Of a stretch of 64,000 bases of DNA, positions 43,055-55,800 are shown in pieces; within the stretch, counting starts at the first letter, position 1, and every line of letters begins with the position of its first letter. A program made the position numbers and the translations under genes. The notes beneath the pieces are model-generated. The model was not told the DNA's origin, ran no database searches, and saw only the letters and a program-made list of their open reading frames with translations. The stretch is taken from NCBI GenBank assembly GCA_012934845.2, contig WNNJ02000645.1, positions 1 to 64,000 on the forward strand. The letters run 5' to 3'. The DNA comes from Pomphorhynchus laevis. Taxonomy: Eukaryota; Acanthocephala; Palaeacanthocephala; Echinorhynchida; Pomphorhynchidae.

Positions 43055-44169
43055 TTAAAATTGCATGCTGATGGGGTATTCTTCCCCCTATTCCTAAAGC
43101 CAAGAATTTATGTATTATCACTAGTACTATTCCAATAAAAAGGCAAGATCTTTTTAATGTATTCCTTCGTGATTTTGCATTAAAGTTCCGAAACAGAATC
43201 CTGTTTAATTCGGTTAGAACTTTCGATAATAATTTAAAGGTTTCTTTCGGTAATTCGGACCTTCTTACTAATTATGCATCTTATTTTGATCTCAAATTAA
43301 AAGACTCTGGTAAGATTTCTGTTAAGCCTATTCAGGCTACACTAAAAATTACAAACTTCCCCACTCATTTGGAGGAGGAAGATGTAGTCGCCCTCAAAGC
43401 GCTATTTAAGCTATCCTCTCTGAGGAGAGTAGTTAATAAAGCTGGTCTGGAAGTCCCTGTGGCATTTGCCACTGCTGATTCCTCTCAAGCAGATATACTG
43501 GAGCGCTCCTGTACGAACCCATTCCTAGGGTTTAACCTGAAATTCGTTAAGATTGATGAGGATGGTTTTACATATCCTCACTGTAACATTTGTCACCAGT
43601 GGGGGCACTGGGAGTCGTCTTGCAGTCTACCTAGGATTTGCGGTCTCTGTTCTTCTGGGAACTGCTCTTCCCTTACCTCTGGAGCAAAATGTGATGCTTC
43701 CCTTTGCTGCTGTAATTGTGGAGATGGTCATCCCTCCTGGTCCAGGAGATGTCCTCTTTTTAAGAAGTATTCTAACCTATTCTCAAAACAGCGTCCTGCA
43801 GCTGATCACCGTGTTACTTCTTCTTTACCGTCGGAACGGAAGATGACTGACATTGATATTTTGAAACTTATGGATGTTAAAATTCAGGCCTCCAGTAACC
43901 GTCTAGAAGCCTTGATTTCCAACTTATGCAACTTCCTATGCTGCCCGCAGCCTGTGACTCCAGATGTTCAGATGCCTGATTCAAACAAGTGTCCTGGTTT
44001 GGAAACAGTGCCCCCTCTAAAGATTATAGACCTTAAGGAAAAGAAGGCAAGGGGCTCTTCTCAGCCTGTAATCTCCTTGGAAAATGATGATGCTGCTCGC
44101 GGGGTAGTGCCGGTCGTGGACCTGGCTAGTGGTGGAGGGGGTAACCCTTCTATCTCTAGTCATGTTTAG
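43055..44169 (+). pseudogene. Family-1 LINE P1 ORF1 (CCHC knuckle protein)
   Basis: From about 43066 one frame is open to the TAG at 44167: LPPIPKAKNLCIITSTIPIK, VFLRDFALKFRNRILFNSV, FTYPHCNICHQWGHWESSC (first knuckle), then CGLCSS and CCCNCGDGHPSWSRRC (further knuckles), and a low-complexity tail. A one-base slip in a GGGG run at ~43072 separates it from any upstream ATG. The protein would bind element RNA. Confidence 0.7.
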
Positions 44170-44202
44170 GGTCCGGTATTCCCGTATAACTGAGCCGACT
44201 CT

Positions 44203-46659
44203 ATGTCAAGTATCGGTGAACCTTTTTTACTATACATTGTTCAGTGGAATTCGGGAGGAGCTTCGGCCCTTAGACTTCTCTCAGGCCGAGATGCAGATGT
44301 TATAGTCCTTCAGGAGATGCGGTCTATCCGTCTCCCCCAGGACATTACTCGATTCATCCCTAAGCACATTTGTTCCCACTATACTCCGTACATAACCCCC
44401 TCACTCCTCTTCATCTCAAGGACTCTTGACCCTAGTTAAATGCTCTTTAAGATCCTCTCTTCTTTTAAATTATTCTTGTCCAGCCCTTTCTTGTTTAGTA
44501 GTTTCTCTCTGTAAGAACGGTAAACGTTTCAGTCTTGCCAACGTCTACATTCGTCCAGGGAAAATTCACAAGAATCGTGACCTCCTGGATCGGATCATTG
44601 ATAGCGGCTATGACATGGTACTAGGTGATTTCAACGACAGAACTGGTCGTTGGATTAATGCAGCACTCCGCAGAGCTAGGAACCGGTACTTCATTCATAA
44701 ACCACCATCCCCTACCTTTCATTGCTCTACAACAAACTCACTCCTCGACCTTCTACTGATTCATGAGAGGTGGTTGTTAAAACCCCTCTGTACTGAACAG
44801 TCGCGTCAACATCTGTCCACCTCTCATGACCTAATTCGTTGGCGGATAGAAGAGGACATGCTGCTTCGGAGGAGATTCCACTTTGATCCAATCAGAGTGG
44901 CGGTCTTTCAGGCAGCTGTCCGGCGCTTCCCCCGAATTGGGAATGAGAGTTTAACGGAATTCAATTCCTACCTCTCTTAGCAAGCTACCGGGATTTTATC
45001 GACTACCTATAAAGGTCGCCTTTTCAATCCCACTCGAACAAAGCTCAAAACCCTTGCACATATGATCCATCTTCCCAATCTATCTTCTGCACGTCAATCT
45101 CTCTCGAAAGAATACTGGAGCACTAGATAAAGGTTCCAGTTGGGTAAGGATAGGGCAAGCATTGCTTCCCTTAATCCGTCCCGGTCTTCCTTCTGGAAGA
45201 TATTCAAGAAAGAGAGATTTGTTTGTTGGAGGGAGAGGGCATCTGGGTGGATTGGTAGCATCGGTCTTGCTAATGTTTTGGAGGAGTCACTTGCCCTACA
45301 TAATTATGGAGCCACGCAATCACCGCAACCAATCCTGCCTTGGGGGACTTCAGGAGTAGGGATCTCTCTGTTCCAGAGATCCTGAATGCCTGGGGTCCTC
45401 TTCCGGGCACCTCCAAGTCCACCGCTCCACTCTCTTCTCGGGTCTGTCAGCTTTTGACAGCCGATCTAAGGAGAGAAGTGGCCGTCACTATGCTTTTAGC
45501 ATCGCCCTCTGATGTAGCCGGCATCAATATTAGCAAGAGAATTTTTATCCCTAAGAGAAATCCGGTTCGATCTCCAAAAGACCTGCGGCTCATCTCGATT
45601 CAAAATTCCCTCGTTTCGATCTACAAGAAAGCGCTTGCGCGTAGAATTCGCGTCCATCTGAGTAGGCATAATTTAATCCCATCTGGTTTCCATGGGTTTG
45701 TCAAAGGTCGCTCGATCCATTTAGCAGTTGGTGAGGTGCAGCAGTTTTGTCAAGAGAATAGCAATCAACTCGCTGTGGCTGTTTTCCTTAATTTCTCTGC
45801 CGCATTTGACCGTATCTCCATTCCCTTTTTTATCTCTTCTCTCAGGTCCCTCGAGTTGCCTGCAAGAATTGTTAACAGGGTGGAGATACTGTTGTACACT
45901 AAGCGATTCTTCTATGAAGACGACCCTGATGCGCGCCAGTTCTACCCTATTACAGGAGTGCCTCAAGGTTCACCACTTTCTCCTATCTTGTATCTTGCTG
46001 CCTCCATTCAACTGTTCAAAATATTTAAACGCGAAAAACGTCTAGTGGTATACGCTGATGATACCACAGCCCTGTTTTCTGGATGCAGGTGCAAAGACGT
46101 AGTCTCTGACATCTGCCAGTTCTTTTTAAGATTAAAAGACCAGCTTCCCAAGTCCAACCTTATTTTAAACTCCTCGAAATCGCAGGTGATTTTTTTTCAT
46201 GGCACCCCTTCGAAGAAGAAAAAGCTTAAAAGATTAGCACTCTCTGCTCTATCCTCCTTACTGCTCAACGAACCACTCCCTGTCTTTTCTAGTCGAGTCA
46301 GATACCTGGGATTTTCTTTGACCGTGAACTGGTCCGCTAATGCTGAACTGGATAGACTTAAACGTATCCTGAAGAGAGCTAGATGGGCCCTGAAACGGGC
46401 TCAGCAACTGTCATTAAGGGAGAAATCCCAGGTACGTCTCTGGGGTACCTGGGCTATCTCGGGATTAGTCTTCTTTTCGAGAGGACGTCCCCCTGAGCAA
46501 AGGCTAAGGTTCTTGAAGCTGCTCGTGTCCCGCTTACCTGGCATCGTCCGCCGCGATTGGATCCTTCGGGGGGGGGTGGCAGACCCCGGGTGGTTCAGTC
46601 GTAAGGCGGCGAGTTGGATTGGTTGGAGGGCTCTGATTCCTCTGGACATCAGCTTGTAG
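44203..46659 (+). pseudogene. Family-1 LINE P1 ORF2, broken
   Basis: Endonuclease then RT, as in P2. Breaks are a frameshift near 44404, TAG at 44978 (a Ser codon in P2), TAA near 45127, and a frameshift near 45338. From 45340 to 46659 (439 codons) it is open and includes SPKDLRLISIQNSLVSIYKK, VAVFLNFSAAFDRISIPFFI (motif A), YPITGVPQGSPLSPILYLAA (motif B) and LVVYADDTTALFSG (motif C). Confidence 0.8.
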
Positions 46660-46989
46660 GAGGTTTTGGAAGACTACAGATGAACAATTATGATTCTGCT
46701 GTGTATCGAACGTTGTCTAAGTACTGGCTAATGTGTTGAGTTATGTTCTGTTGCCTTGTGTTATCTTTCTATTAAGAAAATATGTATTTATTTATTTATT
46801 TTGTTGCTACAATATTATTTAATGCGGTTTAGCGTTAACTGCTACAGGTCTAATCAAAACAACAATAACAAGTAATTGCTTTTGTTAAGATACCATTGTT
46901 GGTTATACCGAAACGATTTTTAATAACAGTTTGATATTAAATTCATTTCAACAACACTATTAATTCGTCGCGCATAACAGTTTCAAAAA

Positions 46990-48194
46990 ATGAGTAAATT
47001 TAGCATGTCGGAGCGTTCAAAGAACTCAATGAAAACTAATTTTCCTGCCAATGCAATAAACGAGGTAAGTGGAGATTTAGGTTCTCTTGAATATATTTCG
47101 GAGGGGGAACTCCCCCCGGTACCAAAATTATCCAACCTCGTGATTATCAGACTTTTGGTGCCTTTGGAAAGGCAGAACATGTTCAATGTTTTTATAAGAG
47201 GCTTTGCTCATCGATTTAAAAAAGGATATTGTTCAATGCGATTAAATATTATGAATCTGAGATTAAAATCTCATTCTGCACTCCTGATCTCGCAATGTCG
47301 TACGTAGACTACTTTAAAAAAGAGCATTCGGAACAAGGTATAATTGCTTCCAAACCAATCCTGGCAACAATAAAGATAAATAATATGCCCACATACATTT
47401 CAGAAGAAGATATATCAGCCCTAGAAACTGATTACAAAATCTCTAACGTGCGCTTTATAAAAGGGATTAAAGGCTTCCCTATTCCCGTGGCGTTCTGCAA
47501 TGCACCGGTTGATGAAGCTCTAAAACTATCGATTTCAACATGCAATCCTTTTATGGGGTATAATTTGAGATTTTCAATAATCGAAACCGACTCACTAACG
47601 TACCCTCACTGCAACAATTGTCATCAGTGGGGGCATTGGTCCACTGGATGTTCTTTACCACATAAGTGCGGCGTGTGTGGTACAACTGCTATACATCCTG
47701 AGAAGTGCGAAAGTAAGCCATTTTGCGCAAACTGCGGTGGTGAGCACCCCGCATGGTCAAAAAAATGTAAAATCTTTAAGGCGTACCAAAAGAGACACAG
47801 GGGTGGAACAGCAAAACCGACTAGCTTCGTGGAAGCTGTCTCGTCTAACAAGAATGACGACAGGATGCCGGACACAGAAATTCTTAAACTTATTGAAATG
47901 CAGCATCAGGCATCAATGATTCAACTTGAAAAGTTGGTCCAAAAATTGGTGGGTCAATTAGCGGAATCCTTCCGTTCTCCTCCTTCTGGGAAGACCAACA
48001 ATATTAAGAAGCCACCAAAATCTAAGAAACGAAACGGGTCAGCGCTAAGCATAGCCGCTCTAAAGCTTGCTCGGAAGGATTCGATCTGGGCTATGGCTAA
48101 CGAGGGAAATGAAGATATCGCCCGTGGGCAAGCGACTCCATTTGTCGTGACGGGAAGCGGTAAAGGCGACTTTTCCGCCTCTAGTTGCGACTAG
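46990..48194 (+). pseudogene. Family-1 LINE P2 ORF1 (CCHC knuckle protein), one frameshift
   Basis: ATG at 46990. The N-terminus runs to FVGEL-type block SEGELPPVPKLSNLVIIRLL and MFNVFIRGFAHRFKK. The frame then slips around 47220-47232 (an A-run) and continues YYESEIKISFCTPDLAMSYV through LTYPHCNNCHQWGHWSTGC, CGVCGT and FCANCGGEHPAWSKKC to the stop at 48192-48194. Three zinc knuckles of C-x2-C-x4-H-x4-C type or variants. An A-run slip could be a recent mutation or an assembly error. Confidence 0.75.
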
Positions 48195-48228
48195 GTGGAG
48201 GGCGTCCCACTTTGGTAACACTTACGCA

Positions 48229-50688
48229 ATGGGAAGTAATCAAAGACCTTTTTCACTGAATATCCTTCAGTGGAATTCGGGAGGTGCTTCCGCCCTTAGC
48301 CTTCTATCTGGTAGAGATGCAGATGTTATAGTCCTTCAGGAGACGCGGTCTATCCGTCTCCCCCACGATATTACTCGATTTATCCCTAAGCACATATACA
48401 CCCACTTTACTCCTTACATAACCCCCCCTCACTCCTCTTCATCACAAGGTCTTTTAACCCTAGTAAAAAGCTCCTTAAGATCATCCCTCCTATTAAACTA
48501 CTCTTGTCCAGCCCTATCTTGTTTAGCTATATCACTTTGTAAGAACGGTAAGCGTATAAGCATAGCCAATGTCTATATTCGGCCAGGAGAAATTCACAAG
48601 AACCGTGACCTCCTGGATCAAATATTGGGGAGCGGTTATGACATGTTACTTGGTGACTTCAACGACAGAACTGGTCGTTGGATTAATGCAGCACTCCGCA
48701 GAGCAAGGATCGACTATCTTATTCATAAACCACCTTCCCCAACCTTTCATTGCTCTACAACAAATTCTCTCCTCGACATATTACTGCTACATAAGATGTG
48801 GTTGTTGAAACCCATTTGCACCGAGCAGTCGCGTCAACAACAGACCACCTCTCATGACCTAATTCGCTGGCGGCTAGAGGACGATACGTTGCTTAGAAGA
48901 AGGTTTCACTTTGATCCTATTAGAGTGGCCTTCTTTCAGGCAGCTATCCAACTCTTCCCCAGAATTGGAATTGAGAGTTTGACCGAATTTAATTCCTACC
49001 TCTCATCGCAAGCTACCGCGATCCTTTCGACTACCTATAAAGGTCGAATATACAATCCTACTCCAACAAAGCTCAAGGTCCTAGCTAAAATGTTGCACCT
49101 TCCCAATCTCTCTGTTTCCGCCAGACATATCCTCTCGAATGAATATTGGAGCTCTAGATATAGGCTCCAGCTGAGCAGGGATAGGGCAAGCATTGCTCAC
49201 CAAAACCCTTCTCAGGCTTCCTTCTGGAAGATATTCAAGAAGGAGAAGTTTGTTTGCTGGAAGGATAGAGCTTTGGTTTGGATTGGTAGCATAGGCCTTG
49301 ACAAAGTTTTAGAGGAGTCACTTTCCTTACATAATTATGGAGCCACTCATTCTCCCCAACCAATCCCGCCTTGGTGTGACTTCAGGAGTAGGGACTTATC
49401 TGTTACAGATATCCTTAACTCCTGGGGACCACTCCCGGGCACCTCCAAATCCCACGCGCCACTCACCACTCGTGTCTGTCAGCTTTTGACATACAGTCAG
49501 AGAAAGGAGGTCGCCATCACAATGCTATTAGCCTCCCCGTCTGACATAGCGGAAATCAACATCAGCCGTCGAGTTTTTTTACCTAAAAAGAGATTAATCA
49601 CTTGTCCTAAAGATCTGCGGCCCATCTCGATTCAAAACGCCCTCATATCCATCTACGAGAAAGCGCTTGCGCGTAGAATCCGCGTTCAATTATGTAGGCG
49701 TAATTTGATCCCACCGAGTTTTCATGGGTTTGTCAAAGGGCGCTCGGTCCATTCAGCAATTGGTGAAGTGCATCAGTTTTGTCAGGATAATAGTCATCAG
49801 CTTGCTGTGGCTGTTTTTCTTGATTTTTCAGCTGCATTTGACCGGATCTCCATTCCCTTCGTTATCTCCTCTCTCAGGTCCCTCGGGTTGCCTGCGAGAA
49901 TTGTTAACAGGGTGGAGATATTGTTGTACACCAAGCGGTTCTACTATGAAGACGACCCTGATGCGCGTCAGTTCTACCCTATTACAGGTGTACCTCAAGG
50001 ATCCCCACTTTCTCCTATCTTATATCTTGCTGCATCCATTGTATTATTCAAGAATTTTAAACGTGATCAACATCTAGTGGTATATGCTGATGATACCACA
50101 GCCTTGTTCTCTGGACGCAGGTGCAAAGATGTAATCTCTGACATCAGCCGTTTCTTTTTAAGATTAAAAGATCAGTTGCCCCCATCCAATCTTATTTTAA
50201 ACTCCTCTAAATCACAGGTAATTGTCTTTAATGGCGTTCCTGCCACCAAAAAGAAACTTAAGAGACTAGCACTCTCTACACTCTCCTCCATTTTGCAGCA
50301 TCAACCACTCCCCATCTTCACGACTTGAGTAAAATATCTGGGGTTCACCGTTACGGTGAATTGGTCGGCGAAAGCTGACCTGGATAGACTTAAACGTATC
50401 CTGAAGAAAGCTAGGTGGGCTCTGAAACGGGCCCAGCATCTGTCATTGAATGGGATAACCCAAGTGCGCCTCTGGGGTACTTGGGCTATCTCGGGATTAG
50501 TCTTATTCTCACGAGGACGTCCCCCAGAACAAAGACTAAGGTTTCTCAAGCTCCTCATCTCGAGATTACCAACCATAGTCCGCCTTGACTGGACTCTTAG
50601 GTGTGTGAGAGACCCCGAATGGTTCAGTCAGAGGGCGGCGCGCTGGTGCGGCCGAAGGGCTCAGATCCCTATGGACCTGAGGCCGTGA
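48229..50688 (+). pseudogene. Family-1 LINE P2 ORF2: endonuclease + RT, single stop codon
   Basis: 820 codons in one frame with a single TGA at 50326-50328. Copies M1 and P1 have Arg (CGA) there, so this is a lone C-to-T change. The endonuclease shows ILQWNSGG (Asn), VLQETRS (Glu), VYIRPG and LLGDFNDRTGRW. Its terminal motif reads TTSHDLIRW, Ser-His-Asp instead of the usual Ser-Asp-His. The RT shows AVFLDFSAAFDRI (A), GVPQGSPLSPILYLAA (B), VVYADDTTALFSG (C, about residue 619) and KYLGFTVTVNWSAKADLDRL in the thumb. No RNase H is found. I favour the I/Jockey superfamily without naming a clade. Confidence 0.85.
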
Positions 50689-50820
50689 ATATAAGTTGAA
50701 GATTTCAAAATACACGTCGTGAACAGTTTCTATTTTAAGTTGTCTTTTGCATGTTTTTGTTTCTTAAGTTTTTATCAGTTATATAGTTATTAATAAAACC
50801 CTTACTTACTTACTTACTTA

Positions 50821-51640
50821 ATCACAGTTTGTTTCCGACGGACGATCAAAGAATTCTGTTTTTGAACGAAAATTGACAATACTGCTATGAAAATAAGCAT
50901 TCTTCAAGGGAAAAAAGAAGATTTTCAAGGTATTTATTCGTCGATTCAAGAATACAAGGTTAGTGGATCTTTTTATATTGATGAGAATTTTGGGGAATTA
51001 CTTCCTCCGATCCCCAAGGGAATGTCTTATACAACAAATTTCTAAGAGAGTTTGCACATAATATGAAAAACCGTGTAGTCTACAACTCAGTTAGATATTT
51101 TGACAACAGTATAAAAATTTTCTTTGCCATCCAGGACCTCCTGGAGAGGAGGCCCTGGGCTCTGAAACTAGCCCAGCATCTGTCATTGAAAGGAAAAACC
51201 CAGGTGCGCCTTTGGGGCACCTGGGCTATTTCGGGATTAGTCTTCTTTTCGAGAGGACGTCCCCAGAGCAAAGGCTAAGGTTTCTTAAGCTCCTCGTCTC
51301 TCGTTTACCCAGCATAGTCCGTGCCGACTGGACTCTTCGGGGGGGGGTGAAAGAACCCGGGTGGTTTTTTAGTCGGAAATCGGCGTGTTATATAGCATAA
51401 TCCGTGCCGACTGGACTCTTCGGGGGGGGTGAAAGACCCTGGGTGGTTTAGTCGGAAGTCGGCGTGTTGGATCGGTTGGGGGCTCAGATCCCCTTGGATT
51501 TGAGGCCGTAAGTGCAGGGAAGACAAAGAAGAAGCAAAGAAGATATTATTGTCGAACTCTGATTATGTCTTATACTATTTATTTTGGATGTTTTCTGTGT
51601 TAGTTAACAAAGTCTTTATTTTATTTATTTATTTATTGGT
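50821..51640 (+). mobile_element. Family-1 LINE copy P3, internally deleted
   Basis: Starts directly after P2's tail. It carries a 5' UTR, ATG at ~50887 and the opening of ORF1 (KKEDFQGIYSSIQEYKVSGS, then GELLPPIPKG). It jumps near 51130 to the end of ORF2 (ERRPWALKLAQHLSLKGKTQ to the RT C-terminus). The last ~80 bp around TGGACTCTTCGGGGGGGGTG is duplicated in tandem (51330-51460). The tail is (TTTA)n at 51615-51635. It ends ~300 bp before the CANT1-like start codon. Confidence 0.75.
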
Positions 51641-51935
51641 TATCGCTTACACGAGAGGTAACCAACACTTTTCGATAAAGCGTCAATTTCCCTTACAAAG
51701 AATATCAAATGCGCCAATTTTTTGTTGCAAGAATCCACACATTTTTCAATCAAAAATGTTGAAAAATATATAACTTAGTTTTCTTAATATGTAAAGTGTT
51801 CAAACTAACTTTTGGAAATAATCGTAAAATAACTGAAAATTTTTATTAACAACTTTATAAGAAAATCCTATCTTTATTAAAAAGATTAAATTAATAAAGA
51901 TAACAAAAATGCTTATTTATAGGTTATGTTGAAAT
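51641..51935 (+). promoter_or_regulatory. Upstream region of the CANT1-like gene
   Basis: About 300 bp of AT-rich sequence between LINE P3 and the start codon. I see no convincing TATA, initiator or known binding site, so this is named only as the place where promoter or 5' UTR must lie unless an upstream non-coding exon exists. An in-frame TGA at 51930-51932 supports the ATG at 51936 as the first. Confidence 0.3.
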
Positions 51936-52587
51936 ATGAGATTTATAGATAAGCTGCCATACTCTGTCGGAATGCGTAGTAAAAAGGCTTTTCTTTCATA
52001 CATACTCGTTGCATTGTTCATAATATTTTTTGTGTGTAATTTTATTGGAAGCAAGGCAGCAACTTCAAATAATATCGATAATGTTGACGACAATTTTAAA
52101 CAGAATGGAGATACATTTCTTAAAGACAATGATGATGATAAGCTGGGATTAAATAAGAGCGTTGCAGGTAAACAGAATAACAAACTTAATAACTTAGATA
52201 TTCCTAAAAGCCATATAGAACAAACAGATAAAACGGCTGTGTATAAACGATCATTCAAAATAAGCTGTGTTGCTGATCAAGACTTGTTATCTCCATTCAA
52301 GGGGCAATTTCGTAGCTACCGCCTTAATGGTCGGTTAGACATTACACAGTGCTTGGAATGCGATCAACTTTTCAAAGTTAATGTCATATTCTATCATAAA
52401 CCACTTGAACTGCTTACTGGTTACGGTTATAAACAAAGGGGTGCTGAACTATCTGAACTCATTCAATATAATGGTAAACTCATTACATGTGATGATAGAA
52501 CTGGTATCATATTCGAACTAACTAACGATAACAACCTTATACCATATATATTACTATCTGACGGTAATGGTGCGAATAGTAATAAAG
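51936..52587 (+). CDS. Soluble calcium-activated nucleotidase (CANT1/apyrase family), first coding exon
   Basis: Ca2+-dependent hydrolysis of nucleoside di- and triphosphates (UDP, GDP preferred in animal CANT1), normally in ER/Golgi or secreted. The N-terminus has a short cytosolic lead and one hydrophobic segment (residues ~18-38, FLSYILVALFIIFFVCNFIG), as in the type II anchored family members. A ~70-residue Asn/Asp-rich spacer follows. The nucleotidase fold starts near residue 108 with CVADQD (family VADLD). Then come RGAELSEL (168-175), NGKLITCDDRTG (179-190) and YILLSDGNG (204-212; the family usually has SDGDG). Donor AAAG|GTAAAT at 52587. The next exon joins in phase at 62106. A TGA six bases upstream fixes the start. 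Confidence 0.85.
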
Positions 52588-52899
52588 GTAAATATTATAT
52601 TAATATTGTTAAGTATATTGCATTTTCTCTTTTTGAAAAAGAAAAATAGAAGTAAATTTATAATTCAAATAATTTCGTTTGCTGCATTTTTAACAAATTT
52701 TTTATCAGTTGACATGATCATTACGAAATCACAACGTTTAGTTCTTTTGCCATAAACAGTGTTATAATTTAATCGGAAATTATAATAATAAGGAATTTCT
52801 TAAATAAATAACTTAACAACCACTAAAAATAACTTTAAAAAGACAGTTGAAAAACAACAATTCAAGGCCGTAAGGAAAATAAAAATGTTCAGTCTTTAC

Positions 52900-55800
52900 G
52901 ATATTGTCACGGCTTCAGGTCCAGCGGGATCTGAGCTGTCTAGCCAATCCAACAAGCCGCTCTCCGACTGAATCACCCGGGTTTTTCACCCCCCCCCCGG
53001 ACTCTTCGGGGGGTGGGTGAAAAAACCCGGGTGATTCAAGAGAGGGTGAAAAACCCGGGTGATCCAAGTGAGGACGTTCCCCAGAACGTCCTCTCTTCAA
53101 GAGGACGTTCTGGGGAGCGTTTTCTTAAAAAGAATAATAATCCCCGGGATAGCCTAAGTACCCCAGAGGCGCACTTGAGTTTTCCTATTTAATGACAGAT
53201 GCTGAGCCGTTTCAGGGCCCACCTAGCTCTCTTCAGAATACGATTGAGTCTATCCAGGTCAGCTTTGGCTGACCAGTTCACCGTAATTGATTAGTCAATA
53301 TGGAAGATAGAGCTGAGAGTGCTAGTCTCCTTATTTTTTCTTTGTCGCAAAAGCGCCATGAAAGACAACCATCTGCGGTTTGGAGGAGTTTAAATAAAAT
53401 TGGATACGGGTAACTGATCTTTTAATCTTAAAAATAAACGGCTGATGTCAGAGATTACATCTTTGCATCTGCGTCCAGAGAACAGGGCTGTTGTATCAAC
53501 AGTGTATATCACTAGATGTTGGTCGCGTTTAACGTTTTTGTAAAGTTCAATGAGGACAGCAAGATACAAGATTGAAGAAAGTTGGAAAACTTGAGGCACA
53601 CCTGTTATAGGGTAGATCTGACGCGCATCAGGGTCGTCTTCATAGAAGAATCGCTAAGTATACAACAATATTTCCAACCTGTTAAGAGTCTCTCAAGCAA
53701 CCCAAGGGACCTAAAAGAAGAGATAACAAAAGGAATGGAAATGCGATCGAATACAGCAGAAAAGTCAAGAAAAACAATCACAGCAAGCTGATCATTATTA
53801 TCTTGACAAAATTGGTGCACTTCGCTTATTGCAGTATAGATCGAGCGATTTTTTACGTACCCATGAAAACCTGGTGGGATTTAATTTCGCCTACTTAGAT
53901 GGTCGCGGATTTTACGCGCAAGCAAATTTTCGTAAATGGAGATAAGGGAGTTTTGAATCGAGATAGGCCGCAGATCTTTAGGACATGAAATCGTTTTTTG
54001 GTATAAAAACACGACGGCTGATATTAATGCCAGCAACATCGGACGGGGAGGCTAGTAGCATAGTGATGGCGACCTCATTTCTCTGACTGCCTGTCAAAAG
54101 CTGATACACCCGAGTGGAAAGTGGAGCGTGGGATTTGGGGTGCCTGGAAGTGGCCCCTAGGAGTTTAAAATATCTGTGACAGATAAATCCCTGCTCCTGA
54201 AGTCGCACCAAGGCGGGATTGGTTTGGGATATAGAGTGGCTCGATAATTATGTAGGGATCGTGACTCCTCCAAAATTTTGTCAAGGCCTATGCTACCTAT
54301 CCAACCCAAAGCTTTTTCCTTCCCGCAGACAAACTTTTCCTTCTTAAATATCTTACATAAAGAAGGCTGAGAATGGTTAAGGCAAGAAATGCTCGCCATA
54401 TTTCTACTCTGCTGGAACCTATATCTAGTGCTCCAGTATTCATTCAAGAAGACCTGTCTGGCGGAAACTGAGAGATTAGGAAGGTGCGGAATTTTAGCTA
54501 GTATCTTGAGTTTTGTTGGAGTGGGATTGTATATTCAACCTATTTGGGAAGTCGAAAGAAACGCGGTAGCTTGCGATGAGAGGTAGGAATTAAATTCGGT
54601 CAAACCCTCATTACCAATTCTGGGAAAGAGTTGGATAGCTGCATGAAAGAAAGCCACTCTGATGGGATCAAAGTGAAACCTCCTTCTAAGCAACTTATCT
54701 TCTTCCATCCGCCAACATATTAGGTCCTGAAAGATGATATGTTTTTATCGCGACTGCTCAGTACAGATGTGTTTCAACAACCACATCTTATGTAATTGGA
54801 TGTGGTGATATGCCGTTGAGAGAATTAGTTGTTGAGCAATGAAAGGCGGGAGACGGTGGTTTATGAATATGATAGTCGTTCCTGGCTCTGCGGAAGGCTG
54901 CATTTATCCAACGACCAGTTCTGTCGTTAAAGTCACTAAGTAACATGTCATAGCCACTGCATAAAACACGGTCCAGGAGCTCACGTTTCTTGTGAATTTC
55001 CCCTGGTTTAATATAAATATTGGCTATACTGATACGTTTCCCGTTCTTACAAAGTGATATAGATAAACATGACAGGGCTGGACAGGGATTGTTTAAAAAG
55101 AGGGAAGATCTAAAGGAGCATTTTAATAAAATTAAAAGACCTTGAGATGAAGATGAGTGATGAGGAGTTTTGTACGGAGTAAAGTGGGTGTAAATGTTTT
55201 GGGGATAAATCGAGTAATGCCCTGGGGAGACGGATAAACCGCGTATTCTTAAGGACTATAACATCTGCATCTCTACCAGATAGAATGCTAAGGGCGGAAG
55301 CTCCTCCTGAATTCCACTAAAGGATATTCAGTGAAAAAGGATCTTGACTACTTTGCATTGTGTTACGTCAGCTGGAGTGGGATGCCTACCTCCTAGGAGG
55401 AACCAGGAGAGAGAAGGTTGCCCTTCTCACTTCTAGCACTACCGTGAGAAGACACTTGCTCATCGGCAATATCTTCATCTTCCTTAGAGGCTAACAACTC
55501 CCAGCAGATATTTCCTTTCTTTGTTAACTTCAAGGAAGCAAGCGTAATTTTTGAAGCGGATATCTTCTTAGAACTGGAGGCTCTCTTTGAACAGGTAAAA
55601 ATCGTAGATATTGGGGAGCGGAACTCCTCGAATTTGGCTATCAGATGGTTCGTTGAGGCTCGAAACTCGTCCTTGTACCCTTCTAATCTTGCGTCGACAA
55701 GTTTGATAATAGCCGTGTTCGTCATACCATAACCGTTTGAATTGGACATGCAGGCAACAGCAAAGTGGGTAGGTCTGGCTTGTGTCACACAATGCTTTAA

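Larger units (their letters stand above)
42870..46805 (+). mobile_element. Family-1 LINE copy P1, near full length
   Basis: A full-length layout: 5' UTR, ORF1 (to 44169), 33-bp gap, ORF2 (44203-46659), ~110-bp 3' UTR and a (TTTA)n tail at about 46785-46803. Copy P2 starts directly after. At least three frameshifts and two stops are seen. Confidence 0.8.
46806..50820 (+). mobile_element. Family-1 LINE copy P2, full length, two lesions
   Basis: The best copy of the family. It has a 5' UTR of ~180 bp, ORF1 46990-48194, ORF2 48229-50688, a 3' UTR of ~130 bp and a (TTAC)4-type tail ending at 50820. I see only one frameshift in ORF1 and one nonsense codon in ORF2. It is directly followed by the start of copy P3. 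Confidence 0.85.

Noticed and set aside
43553-43846. 97-codon ORF inside P1 ORF1
   Set aside because: Overlapping out-of-frame shadow of the zinc-knuckle region.
47600-47770. Cellular CCHC zinc-finger gene
   Set aside because: The knuckles are followed by an APE/RT ORF2 in the LINE arrangement and recur in four other copies.
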